Assembly (NCBI GenBank): GCA_905221145.1
Contig: CAJNCA010000008.1
Coordinates: 6,216-70,215 of the forward strand
Length of the DNA: 64,000 nt
From: a bacterium
Lineage (GTDB): Bacteria > Bacillota > Bacilli > Lactobacillales > Streptococcaceae
Direction: 5' to 3'
Shown: positions 19,002 through 26,132 of the stretch, piece by piece
Layout of the letters: each line of letters begins with the position of its first letter
How positions within the stretch are numbered: position 1 is the stretch's first letter
Made by a program: the position numbers and the translations under genes
The notes under the pieces: model-generated
Databases searched by the model: none
The model's input: the letters and a program-made list of their open reading frames with translations, nothing else
What the model was told of the DNA's origin: nothing

Positions 19002-19036
19002 TTGTAATGTTAATATAATTTTGCTATAATAGGACC
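19002..19036 (+). promoter_or_regulatory. Promoter of the methyltransferase gene, likely leaderless
   Basis: TTGTAA (19002-19007), a 17-bp spacer and TATAAT (19025-19030), with an extended TGC before the -10. Only six bases (AGGACC) lie between the -10 box and ATG 19037, so transcription should start at or next to the start codon. Confidence 0.7.
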
Positions 19037-19783
19037 ATGGAAGAAGAATTATTAAAATCAGGAGAGCGCATTAACCAGCTCTTTTCGACAGATATTAAAA
19101 TCATTCAAAATAGAGAGGTTTTTAGCTATTCGGTGGATAGTGTTCTCTTGTCACGCTTTCCACGTTTTCCTAAGAAGGGTTTGATTGTGGATTTCTGCGC
19201 TGGGAATGGAGCAGTGGGGCTTTTTGCTAGCACTCGTACTCAGGCACAGATATTGGCTATTGAGATTCAGGAGCGTTTGGCGGATATGGCTGAACGTTCT
19301 GTCCGTTTGAATGGATTAGAGGAGCAAATGCAGGTCATCTGCGATGATTTGAAAAATATGCCTGCTTACATTCAGGGGAGTAAGGTAGATATGATTTTGT
19401 GTAATCCGCCTTATTTCAAGGTGGATCCGCATTCCAACCTGAATGAGAGTGAACATTACCTCTTGGCCCGCCATGAAATCACGACCAATCTAGAGGAAAT
19501 CTGTCGTAGTGCCCAAAGTATTCTCAAGTCCAATGGGCGCTTGGCCATGGTTCATAGACCTGATCGACTTTTGGATATCTTGGACATGTTGCAACGACAT
19601 AATCTAGCCCCTAAGCGCCTGCAGTTTGTTTATCCAAAGCGGGAAAAGGAAGCTAATATGCTCTTGATTGAGGCTATTAAGGATGGCTCAACGAGTGGTT
19701 TTAAGGTTTTACCACCTTTGATTGTCCACAATGATGATGGTTCCTATACGCCCGAACTTGAAGAGATTTATTATGGATCATAA
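19037..19783 (+). CDS. tRNA1(Val) adenine-37 N6-methyltransferase-like protein (TrmN6/YabB family)
   Basis: A 248-residue SAM-dependent methyltransferase. SAM-binding motif I is [15 protein letters not shown] (about 52-66), the acidic motif II is ILAIEIQE, and the catalytic N6-adenine motif is CNPPYF (about 122-127). These place it with TrmN6/YfiC/YabB, which methylate adenosine next to the anticodon of tRNA-Val. The opening [20 protein letters not shown] matches the family's usual N terminus, which supports ATG 19037 although no Shine-Dalgarno site fits. It overlaps the GIY-YIG gene by 11 bp, the same pairing as yabB-yazA in Bacillus. The exact tRNA target is inferred from the family. Confidence 0.87.
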   Translation: MEEELLKSGERINQLFSTDIKIIQNREVFSYSVDSVLLSRFPRFPKKGLIVDFCAGNGAVGLFASTRTQAQILAIEIQERLADMAERSVRLNGLEEQMQVICDDLKNMPAYIQGSKVDMILCNPPYFKVDPHSNLNESEHYLLARHEITTNLEEICRSAQSILKSNGRLAMVHRPDRLLDILDMLQRHNLAPKRLQFVYPKREKEANMLLIEAIKDGSTSGFKVLPPLIVHNDDGSYTPELEEIYYGS

Positions 19784-20069
19784 GGCTTATATGTATGTGC
19801 TGGAGTGTCGTGATGGTTCCTATTATACAGGATATACGACTGATGTGAGAAGACGCCTCGCTGTCCACAATAGTGGAAAGGGAGCCAAATATACACGAGC
19901 ACGATTGCCGGTCAAACTCATCTATGCTCAAGGTTTTGCCAGTAAGGAAGAAGCCATGTCAGCAGAAGCCCTGCTCAAGCGTAAGAAGAGGCCACAGAAG
20001 GAAAGATTTTTATCTGAAAATCAAGATAGAAATTTACTCATACTCAATGAAAATCAAAGAGAAAACTAG
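19773..20069 (+). CDS. GIY-YIG domain protein (YazA/UPF0213 family)
   Basis: A 98-residue single-domain GIY-YIG protein. The motif is seen as [19 protein letters not shown] (about 6-24), with the conserved RRR, KGAKYTR and [11 protein letters not shown] segments. UPF0213 proteins are GIY-YIG endonuclease-like and cytoplasmic; their role is not settled. ATG 19773 lies inside the end of the methyltransferase gene, so translation is probably coupled. The last eight codons (LNENQREN) and the stop codon come from a RUP-like repeat that begins at about 20041, so the natural C terminus has been replaced. The conserved domain itself is intact. Confidence 0.88.
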   Translation: MDHKAYMYVLECRDGSYYTGYTTDVRRRLAVHNSGKGAKYTRARLPVKLIYAQGFASKEEAMSAEALLKRKKRPQKERFLSENQDRNLLILNENQREN

Positions 20070-20143
20070 GAAGCTAGCCGTAGGCAGTACTTGAGTACGG
20101 CAAGGCGAAGCTGACGTGGTTTAAATTTGATTTTCGAAGAGTA
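20041..20143. mobile_element. RUP-like miniature repeat
   Basis: A 103-bp element with imperfect inverted ends: left TACTCAATGAAAATCAAA, right TTTGATTTTCGAAGAGTA. The inner segments AGGAAGCTAGCCGTAGGC and CAAGGCGAAGCTGACGTGG are typical of the pneumococcal RUP family. RUP elements are thought to be mobilised by IS630-Spn1 and to target TA; here both ends are TA. It overlaps the 3' end of the GIY-YIG gene and lies just before the ppaC promoter. Confidence 0.75.
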
Positions 20144-20160
20144 TCAGTTATTTTGAAGAG

Positions 20161-20193
20161 TAGTGAGGAGCCCTTTGACTCCTCTTACTTTTG
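20161..20193 (+). terminator. Weak hairpin terminator before ppaC
   Basis: GAGGAG (20165-20170) pairs with CTCCTC (20179-20184) around an 8-nt loop, followed by TTACTTTT. It may end transcription through the RUP element. Confidence 0.45.
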
Positions 20194-20219
20194 TCAAAAA
20201 GCGAAAAAAATGCTACAAT
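20191..20219 (+). promoter_or_regulatory. ppaC promoter
   Basis: TTGTCA (20191-20196), a 17-bp spacer and TACAAT (20214-20219). The leader is about 23 nt, with ATGAGG before ATG 20249. Confidence 0.75.
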
Positions 20220-20248
20220 AAAGAGAATAAACAAAATGAGGTATTATC

Positions 20249-21184
20249 ATGTCTAAGATTCTAGTATTTGGTCACCAAAATCCAGACTCAGATGCCATCG
20301 GGTCATCTGTAGCCTTTGCCTACCTTGCAAAAGAAGCTTATGGTTTGGATACGGAAGCTGTTGCCCTTGGAACTCCAAATGAAGAAACAGCCTTTGTCTT
20401 GAACTATTTTGGTGTTGAAGCACCGCGTGTCATCACTTCTGCCAAAGCAGAAGGTGCAGAGCAAGTTATCTTGACTGACCACAATGAATTCCAACAATCT
20501 GTTTCAGATATCGCTGAAGTAGAAGTTTATGGTGTTGTAGACCACCACCGTGTAGCTAACTTTGAAACTGCAAGCCCACTTTACATGCGTTTGGAGCCAG
20601 TTGGGTCAGCTTCTTCAATCGTTTACCGTATGTTCAAAGAACATGGTGTAGCTGTTCCTAAAGAAATCGCTGGTTTGATGCTTTCAGGTTTGATCTCAGA
20701 TACTCTTCTTTTGAAATCACCAACAACACACCCAACAGATAAAGTCATTGCTCCAGAATTGGCTGAATTGGCTGGTGTCAACTTGGAAGAATATGGTTTG
20801 GATATGTTGAAAGCTGGTACAAACTTGGCCAGCAAATCTGCTGAAGAATTGATTGACATCGATGCTAAGACTTTTGAATTGAATGGAAATAATGTACGTG
20901 TTGCCCAAGTCAACACAGTTGATATCGCTGAAGTTTTGGAACGCCAAGCAGAAATTGAAGCTGCAATGCAATCTGCTAATACAGCAAACGGCTACTCTGA
21001 CTTTGTCTTGATGATTACAGATATCGTCAATTCAAACTCAGAAATCCTAGCACTTGGTGCTAACATGGACAAGGTTGAAGCAGCTTTCAACTTCAAACTT
21101 GAAAACAACCATGCCTTCCTTGCTGGTGCTGTTTCACGTAAGAAACAAGTGGTACCTCAATTGACTGAAAGTTTTAATGCTTAA
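20249..21184 (+). CDS. ppaC: Manganese-dependent inorganic pyrophosphatase (family II)
   Basis: A 311-residue DHH-family enzyme that hydrolyses pyrophosphate to phosphate in the cytoplasm and so pulls biosynthetic reactions forward. Metal-binding motifs are visible: [13 protein letters not shown] (8-20), LTDHNE, and VVDHHR (the DHH motif, about 96-101). The C-terminal DHHA2 domain carries SRKKQ (about 295-299), which binds the substrate. Length is typical (about 309-311). It is a single-gene unit with its own promoter and is followed by a hairpin. Confidence 0.97.
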   Translation: MSKILVFGHQNPDSDAIGSSVAFAYLAKEAYGLDTEAVALGTPNEETAFVLNYFGVEAPRVITSAKAEGAEQVILTDHNEFQQSVSDIAEVEVYGVVDHHRVANFETASPLYMRLEPVGSASSIVYRMFKEHGVAVPKEIAGLMLSGLISDTLLLKSPTTHPTDKVIAPELAELAGVNLEEYGLDMLKAGTNLASKSAEELIDIDAKTFELNGNNVRVAQVNTVDIAEVLERQAEIEAAMQSANTANGYSDFVLMITDIVNSNSEILALGANMDKVEAAFNFKLENNHAFLAGAVSRKKQVVPQLTESFNA

Positions 21185-21233
21185 GATTTTGAGTGTCAGT
21201 TCAAAATAGGAAAGTCTAGTTTGACTTATATCG

Positions 21234-21257
21234 AAAGGAGTTTCGGCTCCTTTTTTT
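21234..21257 (+). terminator. Terminator of ppaC
   Basis: A 7-bp stem (AAAGGAG 21234-21240, CTCCTTT 21247-21253) with loop TTTCGG and a T-run to 21257. It lies only 13 bp before the next start codon, so the next gene depends on read-through or a weak local promoter. Confidence 0.8.
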
Positions 21258-21270
21258 CTAGGAGTGAAGC

Positions 21271-21783
21271 ATGTTAGCAAATGGTGATTTGATTTTTGTG
21301 AAGGACCTTTCAGATATGGGACAGGCCATCCAGACTTCCACAGGCAACTATAGCCACGTTGCCATTTATTTGGATGGGATGATTTATCATGCTAGTAGAA
21401 AAGCGGGTGTTATCAGTCAGGAACCAGCAGACTTCTTTGAGTCCAATCACTTGTACGATCTCTATGTTTACCCAGAAATGGATATCCGGTCGGTTAAGGA
21501 AAGAGCTTGTAAGCATCTTGGAGAATCCTACAATGCTTCTTTCTATCCAGATGGCGCTGGTTTTTACTGTTCCCAGTATATAGCAGAAGTCCTACCGATT
21601 TTTGAAACTATTCCTATGAAATTTGGAGATGGGACTCAGGAGATTAGTGATTTTTGGAGGGAGTATTATAGAAAACTAGGTCTGCCTGTTCCTCTAAACC
21701 AATCTGGGACCAATCCTAGTCAGTTGGCAGCGTCGCCTCTGTTAGAATGTAAAGAAAGGAATCTTCATGATTCAGATTTTTAA
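21271..21783 (+). CDS. YiiX/YebB-like NlpC/P60-superfamily cysteine hydrolase
   Basis: A 170-residue protein with the circularly permuted papain-like layout: an N-terminal His in YSHVAIY (His29) and a Cys in FYCSQYI (Cys100), the order seen in YiiX/YebB-like NlpC/P60 proteins. GDLIFV at the start and Tyr-Ser-His-Val are typical. No signal peptide or membrane segment is seen, so it is probably cytoplasmic. Family members are predicted amidases or acyl hydrolases; the substrate is unknown. AGGAG at 21260-21264 precedes ATG 21271. The gene overlaps the next one by 17 bp. Confidence 0.75.
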   Translation: MLANGDLIFVKDLSDMGQAIQTSTGNYSHVAIYLDGMIYHASRKAGVISQEPADFFESNHLYDLYVYPEMDIRSVKERACKHLGESYNASFYPDGAGFYCSQYIAEVLPIFETIPMKFGDGTQEISDFWREYYRKLGLPVPLNQSGTNPSQLAASPLLECKERNLHDSDF

Positions 21784-22417
21784 TCCCTCTCGTTTATCGA
21801 GACAGCCGTTTTTTGGAGAATTGATTCGCTATCTGGACCAGCATGATGATGTGATTCTACGGGAAATCAAGGCTCAATTTCCAGATGTAGCAGTTGATAA
21901 ACTCATGGAAGAATATATAAAGGCTGGCTTGATTCTACGGGAAAATAAGCGTTATTATCTCAATCTTCCTTTGCTGGAATCACTTGATAGTCTCGAACTG
22001 GACCAAGAGATTTTTGTCAGAGAAGATAGTCTAGTCTATCAAGCCTTGTTAGAGCAGAGTTTTGAGACGGAATTGCGAAATCAGACAAATGCAGCTATTT
22101 TAGTTGAAAAGACGGATTTTGCGCGTACAAAAATGACCCTGTCTAATTATTTTTATAAGGTCAAACAGCAGTATCCTTTGACAGAAAAACAGCAGGAACT
22201 CTATGCTATTTTAGGAGATGTTAATCCTGAGTATGCTCTTAAATATATGACGACTTTTTTGTTGAAGTTCCTCAAAAAAGACCAGCTCATGCAGAAACGC
22301 CGTGATATTTTTGTGGACAGTTTGGTCGTCCTGGGCTATATTGTCCAAAATAAAGATGGGAAGTATGAGTTGGCCGTCTATTTTGATAAGGAAAGATTAA
22401 CTTTCTATTTGGCGTGA
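21767..22417 (+). CDS. DUF1803 family protein
   Basis: A 216-residue soluble protein of a streptococcal family of unknown function (DUF1803). It opens MIQIFNPSRLSRQPFFGELI and has a winged-helix-like charged N-terminal part (LMEEYIKAGLILRENKRYY). No catalytic motif, signal peptide or membrane segment can be seen. It overlaps the upstream hydrolase gene by 17 bp, with AAGAAAGGA before the start, so translation is coupled. A DNA- or protein-binding role is possible but not supported. Confidence 0.75.
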   Translation: MIQIFNPSRLSRQPFFGELIRYLDQHDDVILREIKAQFPDVAVDKLMEEYIKAGLILRENKRYYLNLPLLESLDSLELDQEIFVREDSLVYQALLEQSFETELRNQTNAAILVEKTDFARTKMTLSNYFYKVKQQYPLTEKQQELYAILGDVNPEYALKYMTTFLLKFLKKDQLMQKRRDIFVDSLVVLGYIVQNKDGKYELAVYFDKERLTFYLA

Positions 22418-22439
22418 TTTCTTGTTTTGAGCACATTGT

Positions 22440-22468
22440 TTGACTTTCCTTAGTATTCGGTATAAACT
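22440..22468 (+). promoter_or_regulatory. Probable csbD promoter
   Basis: TTGACT (22440-22445) lies ahead of TATAAA (22461-22466, 15-bp spacer) or TAAACT (22463-22468, 17-bp spacer). The leader of about 45 nt ends with AAAGGAG (22503-22509). Confidence 0.5.
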
Positions 22469-22517
22469 ATATGTAACCGGTAACACATATCGGAATAAAA
22501 CTAAAGGAGACAATCAT

Positions 22518-22709
22518 ATGTCACTTGAAAACAAATTGGAACAAGCAACAGGCGCTATCAAAGAAGGATTTGGTAAAGTTACTGGGGATAGCAAGACTGA
22601 AGCAGAAGGCGCTGTAGAAAAGACAGTTGCTAAGGCAAAAGAAGTAGTTGAAGATGCTAAAGGTGCTGTAGAAGGTGCCGTTGAAGGTTTGAAAAACGCT
22701 TTTAAATAA
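22518..22709 (+). CDS. CsbD-family stress protein
   Basis: A 63-residue, highly charged, helix-forming protein: [20 protein letters not shown], then Ala/Glu/Lys/Val-rich repeats ending LKNAFK. This is the CsbD-like pattern of small general-stress proteins of unknown mechanism. AAAGGAG eight bases before ATG 22518 fixes the start; the longer frame from 22440 has no ribosome site and overlaps the promoter. It faces murE across a shared bidirectional terminator. Confidence 0.88.
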   Translation: MSLENKLEQATGAIKEGFGKVTGDSKTEAEGAVEKTVAKAKEVVEDAKGAVEGAVEGLKNAFK

Positions 22710-22715
22710 GGATAG

Positions 22716-22749
22716 AAAAAATCAAGGGTTTCATTTCCCTTGATTTTTT
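22716..22749. terminator. Bidirectional terminator between csbD and murE
   Basis: A 13-bp inverted repeat (22716-22728 and 22737-22749) with an 8-nt loop has an A-run on the left and a T-run on the right, so it can end both csbD (+) and murE (-). Confidence 0.92.
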
Positions 22750-22755
22750 ACTATC

Positions 22756-24201
22756 TTATAAGTAATTTTCTGCGACGGCTGCATCTCCTGGATAGGCTTC
22801 TTTCTTGCCTTGGACGATTTGGTAGCAATCGGCCCCCTTACCAGCGATAATGACAGCATCTAATTCTTGGTTTGTGATAGCCATCGCTGCCTTGATGGCT
22901 TCTTGGCGATCTACAATCTTTTCAACAGGATGATTGATGTAGCTACTGATTTCATCTGCGATGGCCATTGGATCTTCATAGTTAGGGTCATCAGCAGTCA
23001 GAAAGACTTGAATCTCAGGGTGTTGATTCAGGAGGAGGCCAAAGTCCTTACGACGGCTTTCTCCCTTGTTTCCTGTCGAACCCAGAACCAGTGCAATCTT
23101 TCCAGTTTGATGAGTCTCTACAACATTGATGAGTTTTTTGAGACTGTCCCCATTGTGGGCATAGTCAATGAAAACCTTGGCACCATTTTTCTGAGTGAGA
23201 ACTTCCATACGACCAGGAACACGGGTTGCTGCGATTCCTTTTTTGATGTCCTCAAGACTTGCTCCCAGACGGAGACAGGCAAGTCCAGCAGCGACTGCAT
23301 TTTCTTGGTTGAAGTGGCCAATCAGTTGAATATCATAATCACCAGCGAGTTTCCCTCTTGCTGAAAAGTTAAAGGCTTTGGAATTCTCTATTTGGTTACT
23401 TGACTGACTACCATAGAAATCATGGTCTTGATTTTCTACCTGTTCTTTCAAGACTGAGAAGTGGTCCATGTCACTGTTAATGATGACTGCTCGGCTATTT
23501 TCCATCAAGAGACGCTTGTGGTAGAAGTAGTCTTCAAAGCTAGGGTGTTCAATCGGGCCGATATGGTCTGGACTGATATTGAGGAAAACCCCTACATCAA
23601 AGGTGAGACCATAGACACGTTTGACCAGATAGGCTTGACTAGATACCTCCATGATGAGGTGGGTGCGGTCATTTTGCACAGCTTGATTCATCATGTCAAA
23701 GAGGTCAATGCTCTCAGGAGTTGTCAATGCTGACTTAAAGAAAGTCTTGCCATCTAGAGTTGTGTTCATGGTCGACAACATTGCAGGTCGGTGCCCTTGA
23801 GATAAAATGTTATAGGCGAAGTAGGCTGCTGTTGTCTTACCCTTAGTACCAGTAAAGGCCAGGAGTTTAAGTTTTTTCTGTGGATTGTCATAAAATTCCA
23901 TAGCAATCAAACTCATGGCTTTCTTTATATCACTGACGATAATGGCAGGAATACCAACCTCATAGTCCTTTTCAGCCACATACCAACCGAGGCCTTGAGA
24001 GATGGCTGAAAGAAGAAATTCTTTCTTAAAGGCAGCGCCCTTGACGAAAAAGAGGCTCTTCTCTTTGGCCTTGCGGCTGTCATAGCAGATGGTGTCAAAG
24101 ACGACATCGCTATAGTTGTAGTGATAGTGTCCTTGGTCGATAATCTCACGGAAGAGACCATCTTTCTTTAATATATCTAATACGGTTTCAATCTTAATCA
24201 T
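22756..24201 (-). CDS. murE: UDP-N-acetylmuramoyl-tripeptide synthetase, L-lysine-adding
   Basis: A 481-residue Mur ligase that adds L-lysine to UDP-MurNAc-L-Ala-D-Glu with ATP in the cytoplasm. The P-loop is [14 protein letters not shown] (about 115-128); the central domain has [10 protein letters not shown] and [10 protein letters not shown]; the C-terminal domain has the substrate-selecting segment DDPNYEDP, where meso-DAP enzymes have DNPR, so lysine is the expected amino acid. Length fits lysine-type MurE of streptococci. Only seven bases separate the -10 box from the ATG, so the message may be leaderless. It is transcribed away from murJ. Confidence 0.96.
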   Translation of the reverse strand: MIKIETVLDILKKDGLFREIIDQGHYHYNYSDVVFDTICYDSRKAKEKSLFFVKGAAFKKEFLLSAISQGLGWYVAEKDYEVGIPAIIVSDIKKAMSLIAMEFYDNPQKKLKLLAFTGTKGKTTAAYFAYNILSQGHRPAMLSTMNTTLDGKTFFKSALTTPESIDLFDMMNQAVQNDRTHLIMEVSSQAYLVKRVYGLTFDVGVFLNISPDHIGPIEHPSFEDYFYHKRLLMENSRAVIINSDMDHFSVLKEQVENQDHDFYGSQSSNQIENSKAFNFSARGKLAGDYDIQLIGHFNQENAVAAGLACLRLGASLEDIKKGIAATRVPGRMEVLTQKNGAKVFIDYAHNGDSLKKLINVVETHQTGKIALVLGSTGNKGESRRKDFGLLLNQHPEIQVFLTADDPNYEDPMAIADEISSYINHPVEKIVDRQEAIKAAMAITNQELDAVIIAGKGADCYQIVQGKKEAYPGDAAVAENYL

Positions 24202-24208
24202 ACTTTCT

Positions 24209-24259
24209 ATTGTAAACCGAAAGTCGTAAATTTACAAGTGACAAGGAAAAGTTTATAAT
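24209..24259. promoter_or_regulatory. Divergent murE/murJ promoters with overlapping -35 boxes
   Basis: Plus strand (murJ): TTTACA 24231-24236, 17-bp spacer, TATAAT 24254-24259. Minus strand (murE): TTGTAA 24237-24232, 17-bp spacer, TACAAT 24214-24209. Five of the six base pairs of the two -35 boxes are shared, so RNA polymerase can probably occupy only one promoter at a time. Confidence 0.75.
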
Positions 24260-24306
24260 GGAAGGTGAGGAATTTTTCCTAGTGATTAAAATAAAATGAG
24301 GAATCT

Positions 24307-25932
24307 ATGTCTAACGAAAACAATCACCAGCAGGCCCAGATGTTACGGGGGACTGCTTGGTTAACGGCTAGTAACTTTATCAGTCGCCTGCTTGGGGCTA
24401 TTTATATTATCCCCTGGTATATCTGGATGGGGTCTTATGCAGCTACGGCCAATGGTCTCTTTACCATGGGTTACAATATCTATGCCTGGTTCTTGCTGGT
24501 TTCAACAGCGGGGATTCCAGTTGCGGTGGCCAAGCAAGTGGCTAAGTACAATACCATGCGAGAAGAAGAGCACAGCTTTGCACTGATTCGGAGCTTTTTA
24601 GGCTTTATGACGGGACTAGGTCTGGTCTTTGCTTTAGTCTTGTATGTCTTTGCTCCTTGGTTAGCAGACTTGTCGGGTGTGGGTAAAGACTTGATTCCAA
24701 TCATGCAGAGCTTGGCTTGGGCGGTCTTGATTTTCCCTTCTATGAGTGTTATCCGAGGCTTCTTCCAAGGGATGAATAATCTCAAACCTTATGCCATGAG
24801 TCAAATCGCTGAGCAGGTCATTCGTGTTATCTGGATGCTTCTAGCTACCTTCATGATTATGAAAATGGGTTCAGGAGATTATCTAGCAGCGGTTACCCAA
24901 TCCACCTTTGCTGCCTTTGTCGGCATGGTAGCCAGTTTTGCAGTCTTGATTTACTTCCTTGCAAAAGAAGGTTTACTTAAAAGAGTCCTTGAAACAGGGG
25001 ATAAGATTAACAGCAAGCGTCTTTTGGTTGATACCATTAAGGAAGCCATTCCTTTTATCTTGACAGGGTCTGCCATCCAGCTTTTCCAGATTCTGGACCA
25101 GATGACCTTTATCAATAGTATGAGTTGGTTTACCAATTATAGCAATGAAGACTTGGTTGTCATGTTTTCTTATTTCTCAGCCAACCCTAATAAAATCACT
25201 ATGATTTTGATTTCTGTTGGGGTTTCAATTGGGAGTGTAGGCTTGCCACTCTTGACGGAAAACTATGTCAAGGGGGATTTGAGAGCAGCTTCTCGTCTAG
25301 TTCAAGATAGCATTACCATGCTTTTCTTATTCCTGTTGCCAGCAACGGTTGGAGTGGTCATGGTAGGAGAACCTCTTTATACCGTCTTCTATGGCAAGCC
25401 AGATAATTTAGCCATGGGCTTGTTTGTCTTTGCAGTTTTACAGTCTACTATTTTGGGTCTGTACATGGTCTTGTCTCCAATGCTTCAGGCCATGTTCCGC
25501 AACCGCAAGGCCGTTCTCTATTTTATCTATGGTTCGATTGCCAAGATTGTCTTGCAAATTCCAACCATTGCCCTCTTCCACAGTTATGGTCCCTTGATTT
25601 CCACAACTATCGGTCTTATCATTCCTAACGTCTTGATGTATCGTGATATTTGTAAGGTAACGGGTGTTAAGCGCAAGGTGATTGTGAAGCGAACCATTTT
25701 AATCAGTTTGTTGACCCTTGTTATGTTCATCGGTGTCGGTGTCATCCAGTGGATTTTAGGGTTTGTCTTCCAACCAAGTGGACGTTTGTGGAGTTTCCTA
25801 TATGTAGCCCTTGTTGGTGCCATGGGAGGAGGAGTATATGGATTCTTGAGTCTTCGTACTCGATTATTGGACAAGGTGATTGGACAAGCTCAAGCAGATC
25901 GCCTGCGATCAAAATTAAAAATTTCTCAATAA
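24307..25932 (+). CDS. murJ: Lipid II flippase MurJ (YtgP type)
   Basis: A 541-residue polytopic membrane protein of the MOP/MATE-like superfamily with about 14 hydrophobic segments. It opens with LRGTAWLTASNFISRLLGAI and includes SVIRGFFQGMNNLKPYAMSQ, typical of the streptococcal YtgP branch. A streptococcal YtgP can replace E. coli MurJ, so the likely role is moving lipid-linked peptidoglycan precursor across the membrane. The C-terminal tail is cytoplasmic and basic. Divergence from murE, which makes the precursor, supports this. SpoVB-type polysaccharide export is the alternative. A hairpin terminator follows. Confidence 0.88.
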   Translation: MSNENNHQQAQMLRGTAWLTASNFISRLLGAIYIIPWYIWMGSYAATANGLFTMGYNIYAWFLLVSTAGIPVAVAKQVAKYNTMREEEHSFALIRSFLGFMTGLGLVFALVLYVFAPWLADLSGVGKDLIPIMQSLAWAVLIFPSMSVIRGFFQGMNNLKPYAMSQIAEQVIRVIWMLLATFMIMKMGSGDYLAAVTQSTFAAFVGMVASFAVLIYFLAKEGLLKRVLETGDKINSKRLLVDTIKEAIPFILTGSAIQLFQILDQMTFINSMSWFTNYSNEDLVVMFSYFSANPNKITMILISVGVSIGSVGLPLLTENYVKGDLRAASRLVQDSITMLFLFLLPATVGVVMVGEPLYTVFYGKPDNLAMGLFVFAVLQSTILGLYMVLSPMLQAMFRNRKAVLYFIYGSIAKIVLQIPTIALFHSYGPLISTTIGLIIPNVLMYRDICKVTGVKRKVIVKRTILISLLTLVMFIGVGVIQWILGFVFQPSGRLWSFLYVALVGAMGGGVYGFLSLRTRLLDKVIGQAQADRLRSKLKISQ

Positions 25933-25945
25933 ATTTTTATAAATA

Positions 25946-26005
25946 AAGGGAATAATTTGAATATTTCTATCATGAAATGCTTGAATTATTCTCTTTTTAT
26001 TATTT
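25946..26005 (+). terminator. Terminator of murJ
   Basis: Long inverted repeat: 25946-25961 pairs with 25981-25996 (about 15 bp, one or two mismatches) around a 19-nt loop, followed by a T-rich run to 26005. Confidence 0.75.
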
Positions 26006-26071
26006 TGTAGAATAATTTCTATAGTTTGTAGATAGAAATTTTATTTTTCTTAAATTTTACTTAAAAAACTA

Positions 26072-26100
26072 TTGACTAAATAAAACTCAAGTTGTATAGT
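26072..26100 (+). promoter_or_regulatory. aliB promoter
   Basis: TTGACT (26072-26077), a 17-bp spacer and TATAGT (26095-26100). An AGGAGG ribosome site follows at about 26120-26125. An AT-rich AATTTTACTTAAAAA stretch just upstream only weakly resembles a CodY box. Confidence 0.7.
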
Positions 26101-26132
26101 AAGACAAATATTTAAATTAGGAGGTTCTGGAG

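Noticed and set aside
26050..26070. CodY box upstream of aliB
   Set aside because: AATTTTACTTAAAAA matches the 15-base consensus at only about nine positions in very AT-rich DNA.
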